A stretch of DNA of 64,000 bases. It comes from a candidate division FCPU426 bacterium. Its GTDB lineage: Bacteria; Oederibacteriota; Muellerivitia; Muellerivitales; Muellerivitaceae. Under the pieces are notes generated by a model. That model saw nothing but the letters and a program-made list of their open reading frames with translations. It had not been told where the DNA came from and did no database searches. Both the position numbers and the translations under genes were made by a program. The stretch is taken from contig DAIDGV010000024.1 in the NCBI GenBank assembly GCA_027452205.1, forward strand, positions 342,750-406,749, given 5' to 3'. Shown piece by piece: positions 48,204 through 56,920 of this stretch. How positions within the stretch are numbered: position 1 is the stretch's first letter; every line of letters starts with the position of its first letter.

Positions 48204-49079
48204 TTAACCTTTGACCTTACCGAGAATGACTTTTTTGAGGCTTTCCGCCGCCGGGGAAAGGGGCGCTTTTTTGCGCCAAGCCAAAGAGAGGGTCCGGTGG
48301 GCCCGGGGCTGGGCCAAGCTGCCATAGGCCACCCCCGGATATTTGGCCACCATTTGGGGCACTAGGCTGATCCCCAATCCTGCCGCTACCAGTGCCTGCA
48401 CCGTTTCGATACCGCCGCTCTCGAAGACCACTTTGGGCTCGAGCCCCGCTTTGCGGTAAAGGTCCAGCGTGATCTGGCGAAAGCCGTGGCCGGTCTTCAT
48501 CAGGATGAAAGGTTCTTCGGCCACTTGTTTGAGATGAAGGGACTTTTTGCCGGCCAGTGGATGTTTGGCAGGCAGGGCCAAAAGCAATTCTTCCTCCAGG
48601 ATGGTCTGGTGGTCCAAGCCGGGTCTCAGGCCTGCCTCGTCCATGATAGCCAGTTCAATCTCGCCTTGTTCCAGGTCCCGAGCCAGATCCGGGGAGGATT
48701 GTTCCTTCAATTGCACTTCGATCTGGGGATGGTTCTTCCGGAAGGTCGTCAGGATCGGTGGCAATAAATGGGCGCCGGTGGTCGGCATGCAACCCAGCGA
48801 AACCTTTCCTAATTTCAACCCGGACAAAGCCTTGGCTTCTTCCCGGGCGGATTCCATCTGTTCCAGCACCGCCTTGGCCCGGGGCAGGAAGAGCTCCCCC
48901 CGCGAAGTCAGCTTGGTCTGTTTTTTCGCCCGTTCAAAGAGCGGTCCACCCAGTTCGCCCTCCAGCTTGGCGATCTGGATGCTCAGGGAAGGTTGCGACA
49001 CGTTGCATTGCCGGGCGGCGGTGGTGAACCGGCCCGTTTGCGCGACCGCGAGAAAATAACGGAGTTGGTGAGTTTCCAT
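48204..49079 (-). CDS. LysR-family transcriptional regulator divergent from leuCD
   Basis: 291 residues. Helix-turn-helix at about 18-40 (GRFTTAARQCNVSQPSLSIQ) and LysR substrate domain from 90 (KVSLGCMPTTGAHLLPPIL, LVAAGLGISLVPQMV), closest in look to OxyR/CynR-type members. It diverges from leuC across 91 bases containing two LysR-type T-N11-A palindromes, one of which covers its own start codon. No Shine-Dalgarno site precedes the ATG, so a leaderless message is likely. Control of leucine biosynthesis genes, with an isopropylmalate-type coinducer, is an inference from position. Confidence 0.93.
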   Translation of the reverse strand: METHQLRYFLAVAQTGRFTTAARQCNVSQPSLSIQIAKLEGELGGPLFERAKKQTKLTSRGELFLPRAKAVLEQMESAREEAKALSGLKLGKVSLGCMPTTGAHLLPPILTTFRKNHPQIEVQLKEQSSPDLARDLEQGEIELAIMDEAGLRPGLDHQTILEEELLLALPAKHPLAGKKSLHLKQVAEEPFILMKTGHGFRQITLDLYRKAGLEPKVVFESGGIETVQALVAAGLGISLVPQMVAKYPGVAYGSLAQPRAHRTLSLAWRKKAPLSPAAESLKKVILGKVKG

Positions 49080-49112
49080 AGTTGATAACTATATTAAATA
49101 TAGAAACTATAT
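49078..49112. promoter_or_regulatory. Paired LysR-type operator between lysR-like gene and leuC
   Basis: ATAGTTGATAACTAT (49078-49092) and ATATAGAAACTATAT (49098-49112) are perfect 6-3-6 palindromes, each with the T-N11-A pattern of LysR sites. Their centres are 20 bases apart, two helical turns. The first overlaps the regulator's start codon; on the minus strand TATAGT ends about ten bases before that ATG and could be its -10 box. Confidence 0.7.
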
Positions 49113-49170
49113 CTTTTACAAATGGTAATTCCGGGCCTATGGTTATCCCATCTTCCTCAGAGAGGTTTTT

Positions 49171-50577
49171 ATGGCAAAAGGCACGCTTTACAACAAAGTT
49201 TGGGACGCCCACGTGGTGGAAAAACTGCCCACGGGCCAATACCAGCTTTTCATCGGTCTTCATCTCATTCACGAGGTCACCAGCCCCCAGGCTTTCGATA
49301 TGATCGCTGAGAAGGGCCTGAAGGTGGCCTATCCCAGCCGCACCTTCGCGACGGTCGACCATATCGTGCCCACCAAGAGCCAGACCCGTCCTTTCCAGGA
49401 CAGCGAGGCCGAGCAGATGATGGAAGCCATCGAGAAGAACGTGAAGAACTTCGGCGTTTCCTTTTTCGACTTCAAATCGGGCAAACAGGGCATCGTGCAT
49501 ATCGTCGGCCCGGAGAACGGCTTGACCCAGCCGGGCATGACCATTGCCTGCGGCGACTCGCACACCTCCACCCATGGCGCCTTCGGCACCTTGGCTTTCG
49601 GCATCGGCACCACCCAGGTGCGCGATGTGTTGGCCACCCAATGTTTGTCCATGGATACCCTCAAGGTCCGCCGGGTGAATGTGAATGGTAAGTTGAAGCC
49701 GGGTGTAACAGCGAAGGACGTGACCCTCTATATCATCCAAAAGCTGGGCGTGAAGGGCGGTATCGGTTACGCCTATGAGTACGGCGGAGACGTGTTCGAC
49801 GCCATGACCATGGAAGAGCGCATGACGGTCTGCAACATGGCTATCGAGGGCGGCGCCCGCATCGGCTACGTGAACCCCGACCAGACCACCTTTGATTACA
49901 TCAAGGGCCGTCCCTATGCCCCCGCCGGGGACAAGTGGGATAAGGCTTTGGCCTATTGGAAGTCCGTCGCCTCCGACAAGAACGCGGAATACAACGACGT
50001 GGTCAACTTCAAGGCCGAGGACATCGAACCGATCGTCACCTGGGGCATCACCCCGGATCAATCGGTGGGTGTGAACGACAAACTGCCGGAAGTTTCCAGT
50101 TTCAGCGCGGACGAAGTGAAGACGGTGGAGCTGGCTTACAAGCACATGGAACTCAAGCCGGGCCAATCCATCAAGGGCACGCCCATCAACGTGGCCTTCA
50201 TCGGCAGCTGCACCAATGGCCGCATTTCGGACCTGCGGGAGGCCGCCAAGGTGGCCAAAGGCCGCAAGGTTTCGAAGACCGTGCGCGCTTTCATCGTTCC
50301 TGGCTCCCAGCAAGTGAAGGCCCAGGCCGAGAAGGAAGGCTTGGATAAGATCTTTACCGAAGCGGGTTTTGAATGGCGTGAGGCGGGCTGTTCCATGTGC
50401 CTGGCCATGAACCCCGATAAATTGCAGGGCAATGAAATTTCGGCTTCCTCCTCGAACCGCAATTTCATCGGCCGGCAGGGCAGCAAGACGGGACGCACCA
50501 TGTTGATGAGCCCCGCCATGGTGGCGGCGGCCGCTATCGAAGGAAAAGTCGCGGACATCCGGGAGGTGCTGAAATGA
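49171..50577 (+). CDS. leuC: 3-isopropylmalate dehydratase large subunit
   Basis: 468 residues, normal for bacterial LeuC. With LeuD it isomerises 2-isopropylmalate to 3-isopropylmalate in leucine synthesis. [4Fe-4S] ligands are visible: Cys in [14 protein letters not shown] and the Cys pair in [13 protein letters not shown]. Substrate and start motifs [19 protein letters not shown] and [14 protein letters not shown] are typical. GAGAGG lies five bases before the ATG. It overlaps leuD by four bases (ATGA). Confidence 0.98.
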   Translation: MAKGTLYNKVWDAHVVEKLPTGQYQLFIGLHLIHEVTSPQAFDMIAEKGLKVAYPSRTFATVDHIVPTKSQTRPFQDSEAEQMMEAIEKNVKNFGVSFFDFKSGKQGIVHIVGPENGLTQPGMTIACGDSHTSTHGAFGTLAFGIGTTQVRDVLATQCLSMDTLKVRRVNVNGKLKPGVTAKDVTLYIIQKLGVKGGIGYAYEYGGDVFDAMTMEERMTVCNMAIEGGARIGYVNPDQTTFDYIKGRPYAPAGDKWDKALAYWKSVASDKNAEYNDVVNFKAEDIEPIVTWGITPDQSVGVNDKLPEVSSFSADEVKTVELAYKHMELKPGQSIKGTPINVAFIGSCTNGRISDLREAAKVAKGRKVSKTVRAFIVPGSQQVKAQAEKEGLDKIFTEAGFEWREAGCSMCLAMNPDKLQGNEISASSSNRNFIGRQGSKTGRTMLMSPAMVAAAAIEGKVADIREVLK

Positions 50578-51176
50578 GCAAGATCAACCAAATCGAAGGC
50601 AAAGCCGTACCCGTCGAGGGCAATGATATCGACACAGACCGCATCATCCCGGCACGTTATTTAAAAGAGATCACTTTCACCAACATGGGCAAGTATCCAT
50701 TTTATGACGAGCGTTTTGACGCCGAGGGCAAACCCAAGGGCCATCCCTTCGACTTGCCGCAGTTCCAGGGCGCGCACTTGTTGTTCGTGAACCAGAACTT
50801 CGGCTGCGGGTCTTCGCGCGAACACGCTCCCCAATCACTGATGCGCTGGGGCGTGCGGGCAATCATCGGCGAGTCCTTCGCGGAGATCTTCGCGGGCAAC
50901 TGCACCATGCTGGGCATCCCCACGGCCACCGTCAGCCAGGCCGAGATGAAAAAGCTGCAGGAAATGGTGAAAGCCAATCCGAATACCCATTTCACCTTGG
51001 ACCTGGACAAGAAAACGCTCTTGGCCGACGGCAAAGAGCATTTGAAGTTCGACATCCATGAATCCAAGCGCAACGCCCTGGTCAATGGCACCTGGGATAC
51101 CACGGGAATTCTTTTGGCCAACGCGGGCAAGACCGCGGAGGTTGCCAAGAAGCTCCCTTACGTGAGCGGGTTTTAG
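50574..51176 (+). CDS. leuD: 3-isopropylmalate dehydratase small subunit
   Basis: 200 residues. Swivel domain partner of LeuC. Motifs: [37 protein letters not shown] and [15 protein letters not shown]. Length and motifs match the classical bacterial LeuD. It is translationally coupled to leuC. leuA and leuB are not in the window. The gene is followed by the ACCACCAAGACACC repeat. Confidence 0.98.
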   Translation: MSKINQIEGKAVPVEGNDIDTDRIIPARYLKEITFTNMGKYPFYDERFDAEGKPKGHPFDLPQFQGAHLLFVNQNFGCGSSREHAPQSLMRWGVRAIIGESFAEIFAGNCTMLGIPTATVSQAEMKKLQEMVKANPNTHFTLDLDKKTLLADGKEHLKFDIHESKRNALVNGTWDTTGILLANAGKTAEVAKKLPYVSGF

Positions 51177-51230
51177 TTCTGATCGAGAACTAAGACACGA
51201 TCATGAGAAAATCCTGGAACAATCTTTTGA

Positions 51231-51352
51231 ACCACCAAGACACCAAGGGCACCAAGAAAACCTCATAAAAAGACCAGGATGGGCAGCATTTTTTGAACAA
51301 GATGATTTTGTCGTTCTTAGTGAACTTGGTGTCTTGGTGGTAAATGAGGTTT
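51231..51352. repeat. Palindromic repeat ACCACCAAGACACC between leuD and a methyltransferase gene
   Basis: Left arm 51231-51256 and right arm 51316-51341 pair at 23 of 26 positions. A second short inverted pair AAACCTCAT (51258-51266) / ATGAGGTTT (51344-51352) lies next to each arm. The latter contains GAGG and provides the Shine-Dalgarno site of the downstream gene. I recall this sequence type as a dispersed repeat in many environmental genomes. Confidence 0.8.
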
Positions 51353-51353
51353 C

Positions 51354-52103
51354 ATGTCTGAACAAACTTGGAATTCAAAAGAATACAACGAGAACGCCCG
51401 CTTCGTCACCGAACTGGGCGCGGGCGTCGTAGAATTGCTCGCGCCTCAAGCGGGTGAACGCATCCTGGACCTGGGCTGTGGCGACGGCATCCAAGCCAAA
51501 GAACTGATGGCCAAGGGCTGTCAGGTGGTCGGGGTCGACGCTAGCCCGGACTTTGTGGAGAACGCCAAGAAGTTGGGCGTCGATGCCCGGTTGATGGACG
51601 GCCAAGCGCTCACCTTCGACGCTGAATTCGACGCGGTCTTCAGCAACGCCGCCCTGCACTGGATGAAAAAGAAAGAAGAAGTGCTCCAGGGGGTCCACCG
51701 GGCCCTCAAACCCCGGGGCCGTTTCGTGGCCGAAATGGGCGGGCATGGCAATATCGCCACTTTCGAGAAAGCTTGCCGGATCGCCCTGGCCAAGCGGGGT
51801 CTGATCGATAAGGTCCCTGAACCGAATTATTACCCGACGGTCGAGGAATATAGCAGCCTCTTAGCAAATCACGGTTTTCGGGTCGAGTTCATGGACCGCT
51901 TCAACAGGCCTACACCCCTGCCCAAGGACGCTAAGGCTTGGTTACAGACCTTCCGTAAGAATTATCTGGAGGAACTGGACCCAGCCGATGTTCCTGTTTT
52001 TTTAGAGGAAGTCCAGGAAGCCGTCCGGCCTCAACTCTGCGGCCCGGACGGTAAATGGACCGCGGACTATGTTCGTTTGCGCTTTCTGGCCTTCAAAGCC
52101 TAG
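51354..52103 (+). CDS. SAM-dependent methyltransferase, trans-aconitate methyltransferase-like
   Basis: 249 residues. SAM motif I RILDLGCGDGIQAKELMAKG, motif II VGVDASPDFVENAKK and the Tam-like signature VFSNAALHWMKKKEEVL. In characterised relatives the acceptor is a tricarboxylate such as trans-aconitate, and yeast Tmt1 also methylates 3-isopropylmalate. Its position right after leuCD makes a leucine-pathway acid a possible substrate (inference). The ribosome site lies within the repeat upstream. Confidence 0.85.
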   Translation: MSEQTWNSKEYNENARFVTELGAGVVELLAPQAGERILDLGCGDGIQAKELMAKGCQVVGVDASPDFVENAKKLGVDARLMDGQALTFDAEFDAVFSNAALHWMKKKEEVLQGVHRALKPRGRFVAEMGGHGNIATFEKACRIALAKRGLIDKVPEPNYYPTVEEYSSLLANHGFRVEFMDRFNRPTPLPKDAKAWLQTFRKNYLEELDPADVPVFLEEVQEAVRPQLCGPDGKWTADYVRLRFLAFKA

Positions 52104-52125
52104 GGGATTCCGCTAAAATCCTTTC

Positions 52126-53757
52126 ATGACCCTTTTCTCCCCGAAGTTCCTTTGGTTCTGGTTCCTGTTCTTCAGCCTGGTCTTGGCCGCGCAGGTCGTT
52201 CCCCGCATCTATGAGGAATCTCCCACCAGCGATGAGCCCGTCGAATTGACCAATGGTTATTTCTATTGGCAGGGCGATGTGGTGACCCACAACCATCATC
52301 CCCCCTTGCCCAAGATGCTCCAGGCCCTTCCCCTGCGTTTTATGGGGCTCAACAACGCCGTTCCGCCGCAGATCACCGACATTCAATCGAAGGCCTACTA
52401 CTTTTTCTTCATCCTCAATAAGGACCGGGTCGAAGCCATGGTCCAAGCGGGCCGCTGGGTCACCTTGGCCTTTGGCCTGGGCATCGGCTTGCTGCTTTTC
52501 TATGCCGTACGTGGAAAATCCTTCATCGTGGTTTTCTCCAGTTTGTTCCTTTGGGCCTTTCATCCCACCTTCCTGGCCTATTCGGGGATCGCCCTGGCGG
52601 ACTTGCCCGCCGCTTTCTTTTTTTTCCTGGTGGTGCTGGCCTTTGAGGCCCACTTGAAAGAGCCGGGCCCGCGGGGTGCTTTCATCGCGGGACTGCTGGG
52701 CGGCATGGCCATTTGTTCGAAATTTTCCGCCTTGGCCTTGGTGCCGATCTTCGCGGCGCTGGAAGCCTGGAATTTTTACCGCGCCCGTCCCGCCCGGCAA
52801 AAACTCATCCGGGATTGGGCTGCCGGGATCATCGGCTCCCTCCTCGCCATTGGCGTTCTTTACCTGCCCGGTACCCTTTTGCTTCCCGAACATCTTTTGC
52901 CCTGGTCCTATTTCCTGGCCGGATTGCGGCACATGACGGCCTATTCGGGCCTTCATCATCCCACTTATTTCTGCGGCTTGGCTTCCCGGGATAACCACTG
53001 GCTTTATTTTCCGGCGACTTTCTTATTGAAGGACACCCTGCCCTTTTTGGTCCTGCTTTTCTTGGGACTGGCCCTGGCGATCTTGCGCCGCAGGCCCCTT
53101 CCCTTTTGGCTGTGGTTCTCCCCGCTTTTTTTCTTCGCTTGCATCCTGCCGGTGCAGAACCTGGGCATTCGCTATCTGCTGCCCGCTTTCCCTTTTTTCA
53201 TCCTCATCGCCGCGGGGACCTTGGGCTGGCTTTGGGAGATCCGATGGGAACGGCTGCCAAACATTAATGGAAAATGGGTGGTCGTGGGACTATTGGCCTG
53301 GCACGCGGGTACGACGCTTTGGAACGCGCCCGACATGATCGGTTATTTCAATGATGGGGTCCCGGCGGCGAGGAAGGCTTATTACCTGGCGGACAATGAC
53401 CTGGATATCGGGCAGGACGTGAAGCGCCTGGCCGAAGTGGCCAAGCAAAGAGGTTGGAAACACATCAAGCTGGCCCAGTTCGGCGGCGCGGTGAACTTAT
53501 CTTTTTATGGCGTTCCCGTGGAACCTTGGAGTGAGAAGGATACCGAGGCGCCCCAGCCCGGCACGGTCTATGTGGCCAACGTGACTTTTTTCCAGATCGG
53601 TCCGCTCTTCTTCCCGGACCTCATTCGCATCGCCCGCTGTTGGGCCGCGCGCACCCCGCCTACGGGCCAGGTCGGCGACGCTTGGATCTATTTCGAGGAA
53701 CCGGGTGAGACGAAGCCCGACAGATCCCCCCGCATCCAGAGCATCCGCAGTTTTTAA
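52126..53757 (+). CDS. GT39/PMT-like membrane glycosyltransferase
   Basis: 543 residues with about eleven membrane segments. The first loop SPTSDEPVELTNGYFYW and THNHHPPLPKMLQALPL carry the Asp-Glu and His-Pro-Pro-Leu pattern of protein-mannosyltransferase/ArnT-like GT-C enzymes, which use polyprenyl-phosphate sugars on the outer face of the inner membrane. CGLASRDNHWLYFPATFLLK and FACILPVQNLGIRYLLPAFP also fit. The acceptor is unknown. It follows the methyltransferase by 22 bases, so co-transcription is possible. Confidence 0.9.
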   Translation: MTLFSPKFLWFWFLFFSLVLAAQVVPRIYEESPTSDEPVELTNGYFYWQGDVVTHNHHPPLPKMLQALPLRFMGLNNAVPPQITDIQSKAYYFFFILNKDRVEAMVQAGRWVTLAFGLGIGLLLFYAVRGKSFIVVFSSLFLWAFHPTFLAYSGIALADLPAAFFFFLVVLAFEAHLKEPGPRGAFIAGLLGGMAICSKFSALALVPIFAALEAWNFYRARPARQKLIRDWAAGIIGSLLAIGVLYLPGTLLLPEHLLPWSYFLAGLRHMTAYSGLHHPTYFCGLASRDNHWLYFPATFLLKDTLPFLVLLFLGLALAILRRRPLPFWLWFSPLFFFACILPVQNLGIRYLLPAFPFFILIAAGTLGWLWEIRWERLPNINGKWVVVGLLAWHAGTTLWNAPDMIGYFNDGVPAARKAYYLADNDLDIGQDVKRLAEVAKQRGWKHIKLAQFGGAVNLSFYGVPVEPWSEKDTEAPQPGTVYVANVTFFQIGPLFFPDLIRIARCWAARTPPTGQVGDAWIYFEEPGETKPDRSPRIQSIRSF

Positions 53758-53766
53758 GGCCGGGCC

Positions 53767-54249
53767 TTATTCCTGGGAATCGATGAGTTTCATGATGATC
53801 TTCCACTCCGCGTCGGTGACTGGCTGGACCGAAAGGCGTGAGTACTTGAAGAGCGCCATGTTCTTCAGGCCGGGGACCTTCTTCAGGAAATCAATGGAGA
53901 GGATCTGTTTACAGGATTTCACGTATTTCACATCCACCATGTACCAGATAGGCTTGGCCGGATCGCTCTTCTCGTCAAAATGAACGTCCTTCGGGTCGAA
54001 GGCGGTGTGGTCCGGATAGCCTTCTTTCACGATCTCGCCCACCCCGATGATGCCGCTGGGTTTGGCGCCGGAATAATAAAAGAACATGCCGTCGCCCTTT
54101 TTCATCTTGTCGCGCATGAAATTGCGGGCGGTGTAATTGCGCACTCCGTCCCAGAAAGTGACCTTGTCCTTTTTCCACTGCTCGACCGGATAGACGTCCG
54201 GTTCGGCCTTCATCAACCAATGCCTGTATTCTTTGTCCCAAACGCCCAT
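53767..54249 (-). CDS. EVE-domain protein
   Basis: 160 residues, single EVE domain (PUA-like fold). Hallmarks: HWLMKAEPDVYPVEQWKKD, WDGVRNYTARNFMRDKMKKG, DGMFFYYSGAKPSGIIGVGE and the terminal KVPGLKNMALFKYSRLSVQP. EVE proteins bind modified bases in nucleic acids and occur alone or in defence-related fusions. Here it is a plain, stand-alone member of the thymocyte-nuclear-protein-1 type, so a housekeeping role is as likely as defence. Confidence 0.94.
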   Translation of the reverse strand: MGVWDKEYRHWLMKAEPDVYPVEQWKKDKVTFWDGVRNYTARNFMRDKMKKGDGMFFYYSGAKPSGIIGVGEIVKEGYPDHTAFDPKDVHFDEKSDPAKPIWYMVDVKYVKSCKQILSIDFLKKVPGLKNMALFKYSRLSVQPVTDAEWKIIMKLIDSQE

Positions 54250-54308
54250 AGGTGCCGCCTCAGTGAAAGTTATTCGACGCCGCTGATTTTAGGCCAAATG
54301 CCCATTGT

Positions 54309-55796
54309 TTAAAAGAATCGGGCGGTCACATCGATCCGGGGCCCGGAAAAATCGATGGAAGCCCCTCCGCTGACGGTGGACTGTCCTGAAAGGTTCGACG
54401 CCGAGGCGGTGATGGAAGAGAAACTCAATGCCCGGTAACCCAATCCCAGGTCCATGGCGAACTTGCCCGGGTCTACCACCCATTCGATCTTCGCTGAGAA
54501 AGCGCCTCCCAACGCCGAGGAGTTCAAGTCCAGGTTCTCATAGACCTGGCCTTGATAGATGAAGGTCGTGTTCAACAAAGTGTAATAACCACCCTGGGCG
54601 TCGAGCATCAACCGGAATTCCTTGTTCAGCGGGAAAAGGTATTTCACGTCGAGCGCCGCGCCCGCGGCGTTCTCCGACCAGGTCGAGGTCGAAGTTACCG
54701 TCATTGGCGAACCGCCGATATTGGTCACGTAATTCGAGAAAGCGATCTCGTTCTGCTTGGCCAGGTATTGCAGTTGTACCCCGACCTGTAGGCTCTGGAT
54801 GATCGTATAGTCCCCGCCAAAGTCCACTTCGACCTCCAGGGGAATGCCCGTGGGCGGATTGACCGTGCCCAAACCGAAACTGTTCAGGTCCTGGTAGCCG
54901 TAGAAATTCGCCGCGGCGCCAAGCTCCCAGGCCATGCTGCCTTCATGGGGCAAGCGGTCATCCTCCGTCTTGGCCTGGACGGACGAAACGGTGATGGAAG
55001 GGGTCGGCTGGGCTGGCAACGGGGTCGAGGCGCCCATCGTAGGCGTATTCGTCGGGGCGGGTGGGGGGGGAATGCTGGCGGTTGCGGCAGGTGTGTTCGC
55101 CACCGGGACCGCGGGCGGCGGCGGTAAGGGCGCGTCACTGGGCAATACCTGGGAGCCGCTCATGGGCATCGGCGCGTTGGAGGTAGGCGATTTCGGGACA
55201 TTGCGGTTGATGAGGTTCCTCAAAAAATCGATCAAGGGAGGATTGTCCGGTTTGATCTCCAAGCTCTTCTTGTAATGGCCGATAGCGTCGTCGAAACGGC
55301 CCATCCGGTATTCATCGCCGCCCAGGGCCTGGTAAGCTTCCGAGCTTTGGGGCTCGTCCCGGACCACCGCTTGGAAATAAGGCAATGCCAAAAGATATTG
55401 GCCTTCCAAATAAAGCCGGTTGGCGGCGCGGTAGTAAGACGCCGTGAGGGCCAACTTGTCCAGCGTGGACGAGGGATTGACCGGATGGCTGGTGAGGATG
55501 GTCAGATATTGGGACAGTTCCAGGTTGTTCGGGTTCAAGCTCAAGCTGGTCTTGAAATGGGCGATGGTTTTGTCGACCTCCCCCAACTGGTATTCGATAC
55601 CGCCCAAGGCCTGATAGGCCTTCCAGTTCTGGGGATCTTCCTCGATGACCGCTTCGTAATAAGGCACCGCTAATTGAAGTTGCCCGCCCAGGTAAAGACG
55701 GCTGCCCGCCCAATAGTAAAGGTCTGCGGGACCGGCCCAAAGGGCGCTGGAGGAAAGAAAGAGTAGGAATAGACCCGCGTAAAAATTTTTGGACAT
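54309..55796 (-). CDS. TPR protein with C-terminal outer-membrane beta-barrel
   Basis: 495 residues. Signal peptide (NFYAGLFLLFLSSSALWA), then a TPR region (about 25-190; VPYYEAVIEEDPQNWKAY and the near-duplicate LPYFQAVVRDEPQSSEAY show an internal duplication). A Pro/Ala/Thr linker (about 195-275) leads to a predicted barrel (about 290-495) ending DFSGPRIDVTARFF with terminal Phe. AAGGGAA precedes the ATG at 55794-55796. A periplasmic TPR with an outer-membrane anchor suggests an assembly or secretion platform; the partner is unknown. Confidence 0.82.
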   Translation of the reverse strand: MSKNFYAGLFLLFLSSSALWAGPADLYYWAGSRLYLGGQLQLAVPYYEAVIEEDPQNWKAYQALGGIEYQLGEVDKTIAHFKTSLSLNPNNLELSQYLTILTSHPVNPSSTLDKLALTASYYRAANRLYLEGQYLLALPYFQAVVRDEPQSSEAYQALGGDEYRMGRFDDAIGHYKKSLEIKPDNPPLIDFLRNLINRNVPKSPTSNAPMPMSGSQVLPSDAPLPPPPAVPVANTPAATASIPPPPAPTNTPTMGASTPLPAQPTPSITVSSVQAKTEDDRLPHEGSMAWELGAAANFYGYQDLNSFGLGTVNPPTGIPLEVEVDFGGDYTIIQSLQVGVQLQYLAKQNEIAFSNYVTNIGGSPMTVTSTSTWSENAAGAALDVKYLFPLNKEFRLMLDAQGGYYTLLNTTFIYQGQVYENLDLNSSALGGAFSAKIEWVVDPGKFAMDLGLGYRALSFSSITASASNLSGQSTVSGGASIDFSGPRIDVTARFF

Positions 55797-55827
55797 CCGT
55801 TCCCTTAAAACCCTTGAATGAACTGGA

Positions 55828-56139
55828 TCAGCTTTCGATCGTCCCGTGATGGCGCCAGCTTTCAAAACCGCCGATCAAGCTATAGACCTCGGTAAAACCC
55901 TGGTCCATCAGGTAGGCCGCCGCGCCCAGGCTGGTGTGGCCGTGATAACAATAGGCCACGATAGGCTTGGATTTGTCGGTGTTCTTCACGAACTTCTCGA
56001 TATTGGCGTCGCTCAGATAAACGGCACCGGGCACATGGGCCGCCTCGAAGGAAGCCGGGTCCCGCACGTCCACGAAGGTCGCGCCGGATTGGAGGAACTG
56101 CTGGGCCTTCTCGAAACTGATCTCTTTCACGTCATCCAT
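55828..56139 (-). CDS. GlpE-like single-domain rhodanese
   Basis: 103 residues, one rhodanese domain without a signal peptide. FVDVRDPASFEAAHVPGAVY and the active-site loop VAYCYHGHTSLGAAAYLMDQ with the catalytic Cys match GlpE-type thiosulfate sulfurtransferases. GFESWRHHG is the typical end. It overlaps the preceding glycosyltransferase gene by eight bases on the same strand, so it is translated with it, although no functional link is evident. Confidence 0.94.
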   Translation of the reverse strand: MDDVKEISFEKAQQFLQSGATFVDVRDPASFEAAHVPGAVYLSDANIEKFVKNTDKSKPIVAYCYHGHTSLGAAAYLMDQGFTEVYSLIGGFESWRHHGTIES

Positions 56140-56917
56140 TGTGGGTCCCCCTTTTGAGGATCTCTTTTTCCCAGAGCTTGCCGTATTTGACGAAATCGTG
56201 GAAAGCCGAAAGCCCGCAGACCATCAAACCATGCCAGCCATCCAAAAAGCCCCGGCGGGAAATATACATCCGGAAAAAGGTCAGGAAAGGCGCCACGGTC
56301 ACATAGAACCACCAAAAGATCTTTTTCTTTCTCTTCACGTCCACAATGGCCAGGTTCGAGTAGCGGTTCATCTTCTCGATGTATTGATAGATGGAATCAT
56401 AGGTGTAGTGGTTCATGGGCTCGTCCAGTTCCAGGGCCCTCCCCTTCACTTCCAAACCCTCATGGACCGGCTCCAGGGTGAAAGCGCCTTGGCCCCGTTT
56501 GATGAGGCGCAATTGGGAATCGGGCCACCAGCCGCAGTGCTTGATCCATTTGCCCAGGAAAAAGGCCCGGCGTTTGATGAAATAACCGTCCACCCCTGTG
56601 GGGTTGGTCGCGGCGGTCCTTTCCATCTCGGTGACCAGTTTCGGGGTCAGTTCCTCGTCGGCGTCCAGGGAAAGGATCCAATCCCCGGTGGCCTTCGCCA
56701 GGGCCCAGTTCTTTTGGTCCCCATAGCCCTTCCAGGCCCGGGTAAATACTTTAGCTCCGCATTTCTTGGCCACCGCCACGGTGCGGTCCGTGCTTTGGGC
56801 GTCCACTACGATGGTCTCTAGGCGGGTAAAGACCTTCTTGGAAAAGATCAGGCTTTTCAGGCAACGTTGGATATTGCGTTCTTCGTTGAGGGTGATGACA
56901 ACAATGGATAGTTTCAA
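56132..56917 (-). CDS. Family 2 glycosyltransferase, WaaE/KdtX-like
   Basis: 261 residues. GT-A fold: LSIVVITLNEERNIQRCLKS, nucleotide-sugar Asp in ETIVVDAQSTDRTVAVAKK and metal motif ILSLDADEELT. The middle GYFIKRRAFFLGKWIKHCGW and WWPDSQLRLIKRG are characteristic of lipopolysaccharide core beta-1,4-glucosyltransferases. It lies in a three- to four-gene envelope glycan group together with the GT4/deacetylase genes upstream. The sugar donor is not certain. Confidence 0.92.
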   Translation of the reverse strand: MKLSIVVITLNEERNIQRCLKSLIFSKKVFTRLETIVVDAQSTDRTVAVAKKCGAKVFTRAWKGYGDQKNWALAKATGDWILSLDADEELTPKLVTEMERTAATNPTGVDGYFIKRRAFFLGKWIKHCGWWPDSQLRLIKRGQGAFTLEPVHEGLEVKGRALELDEPMNHYTYDSIYQYIEKMNRYSNLAIVDVKRKKKIFWWFYVTVAPFLTFFRMYISRRGFLDGWHGLMVCGLSAFHDFVKYGKLWEKEILKRGTHNG

Positions 56918-56920
56918 CTT

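Noticed and set aside
53767-54249. EVE protein as part of a defence island
   Set aside because: No restriction, toxin or other defence gene is adjacent; the protein is a stand-alone EVE domain of the widespread housekeeping type.
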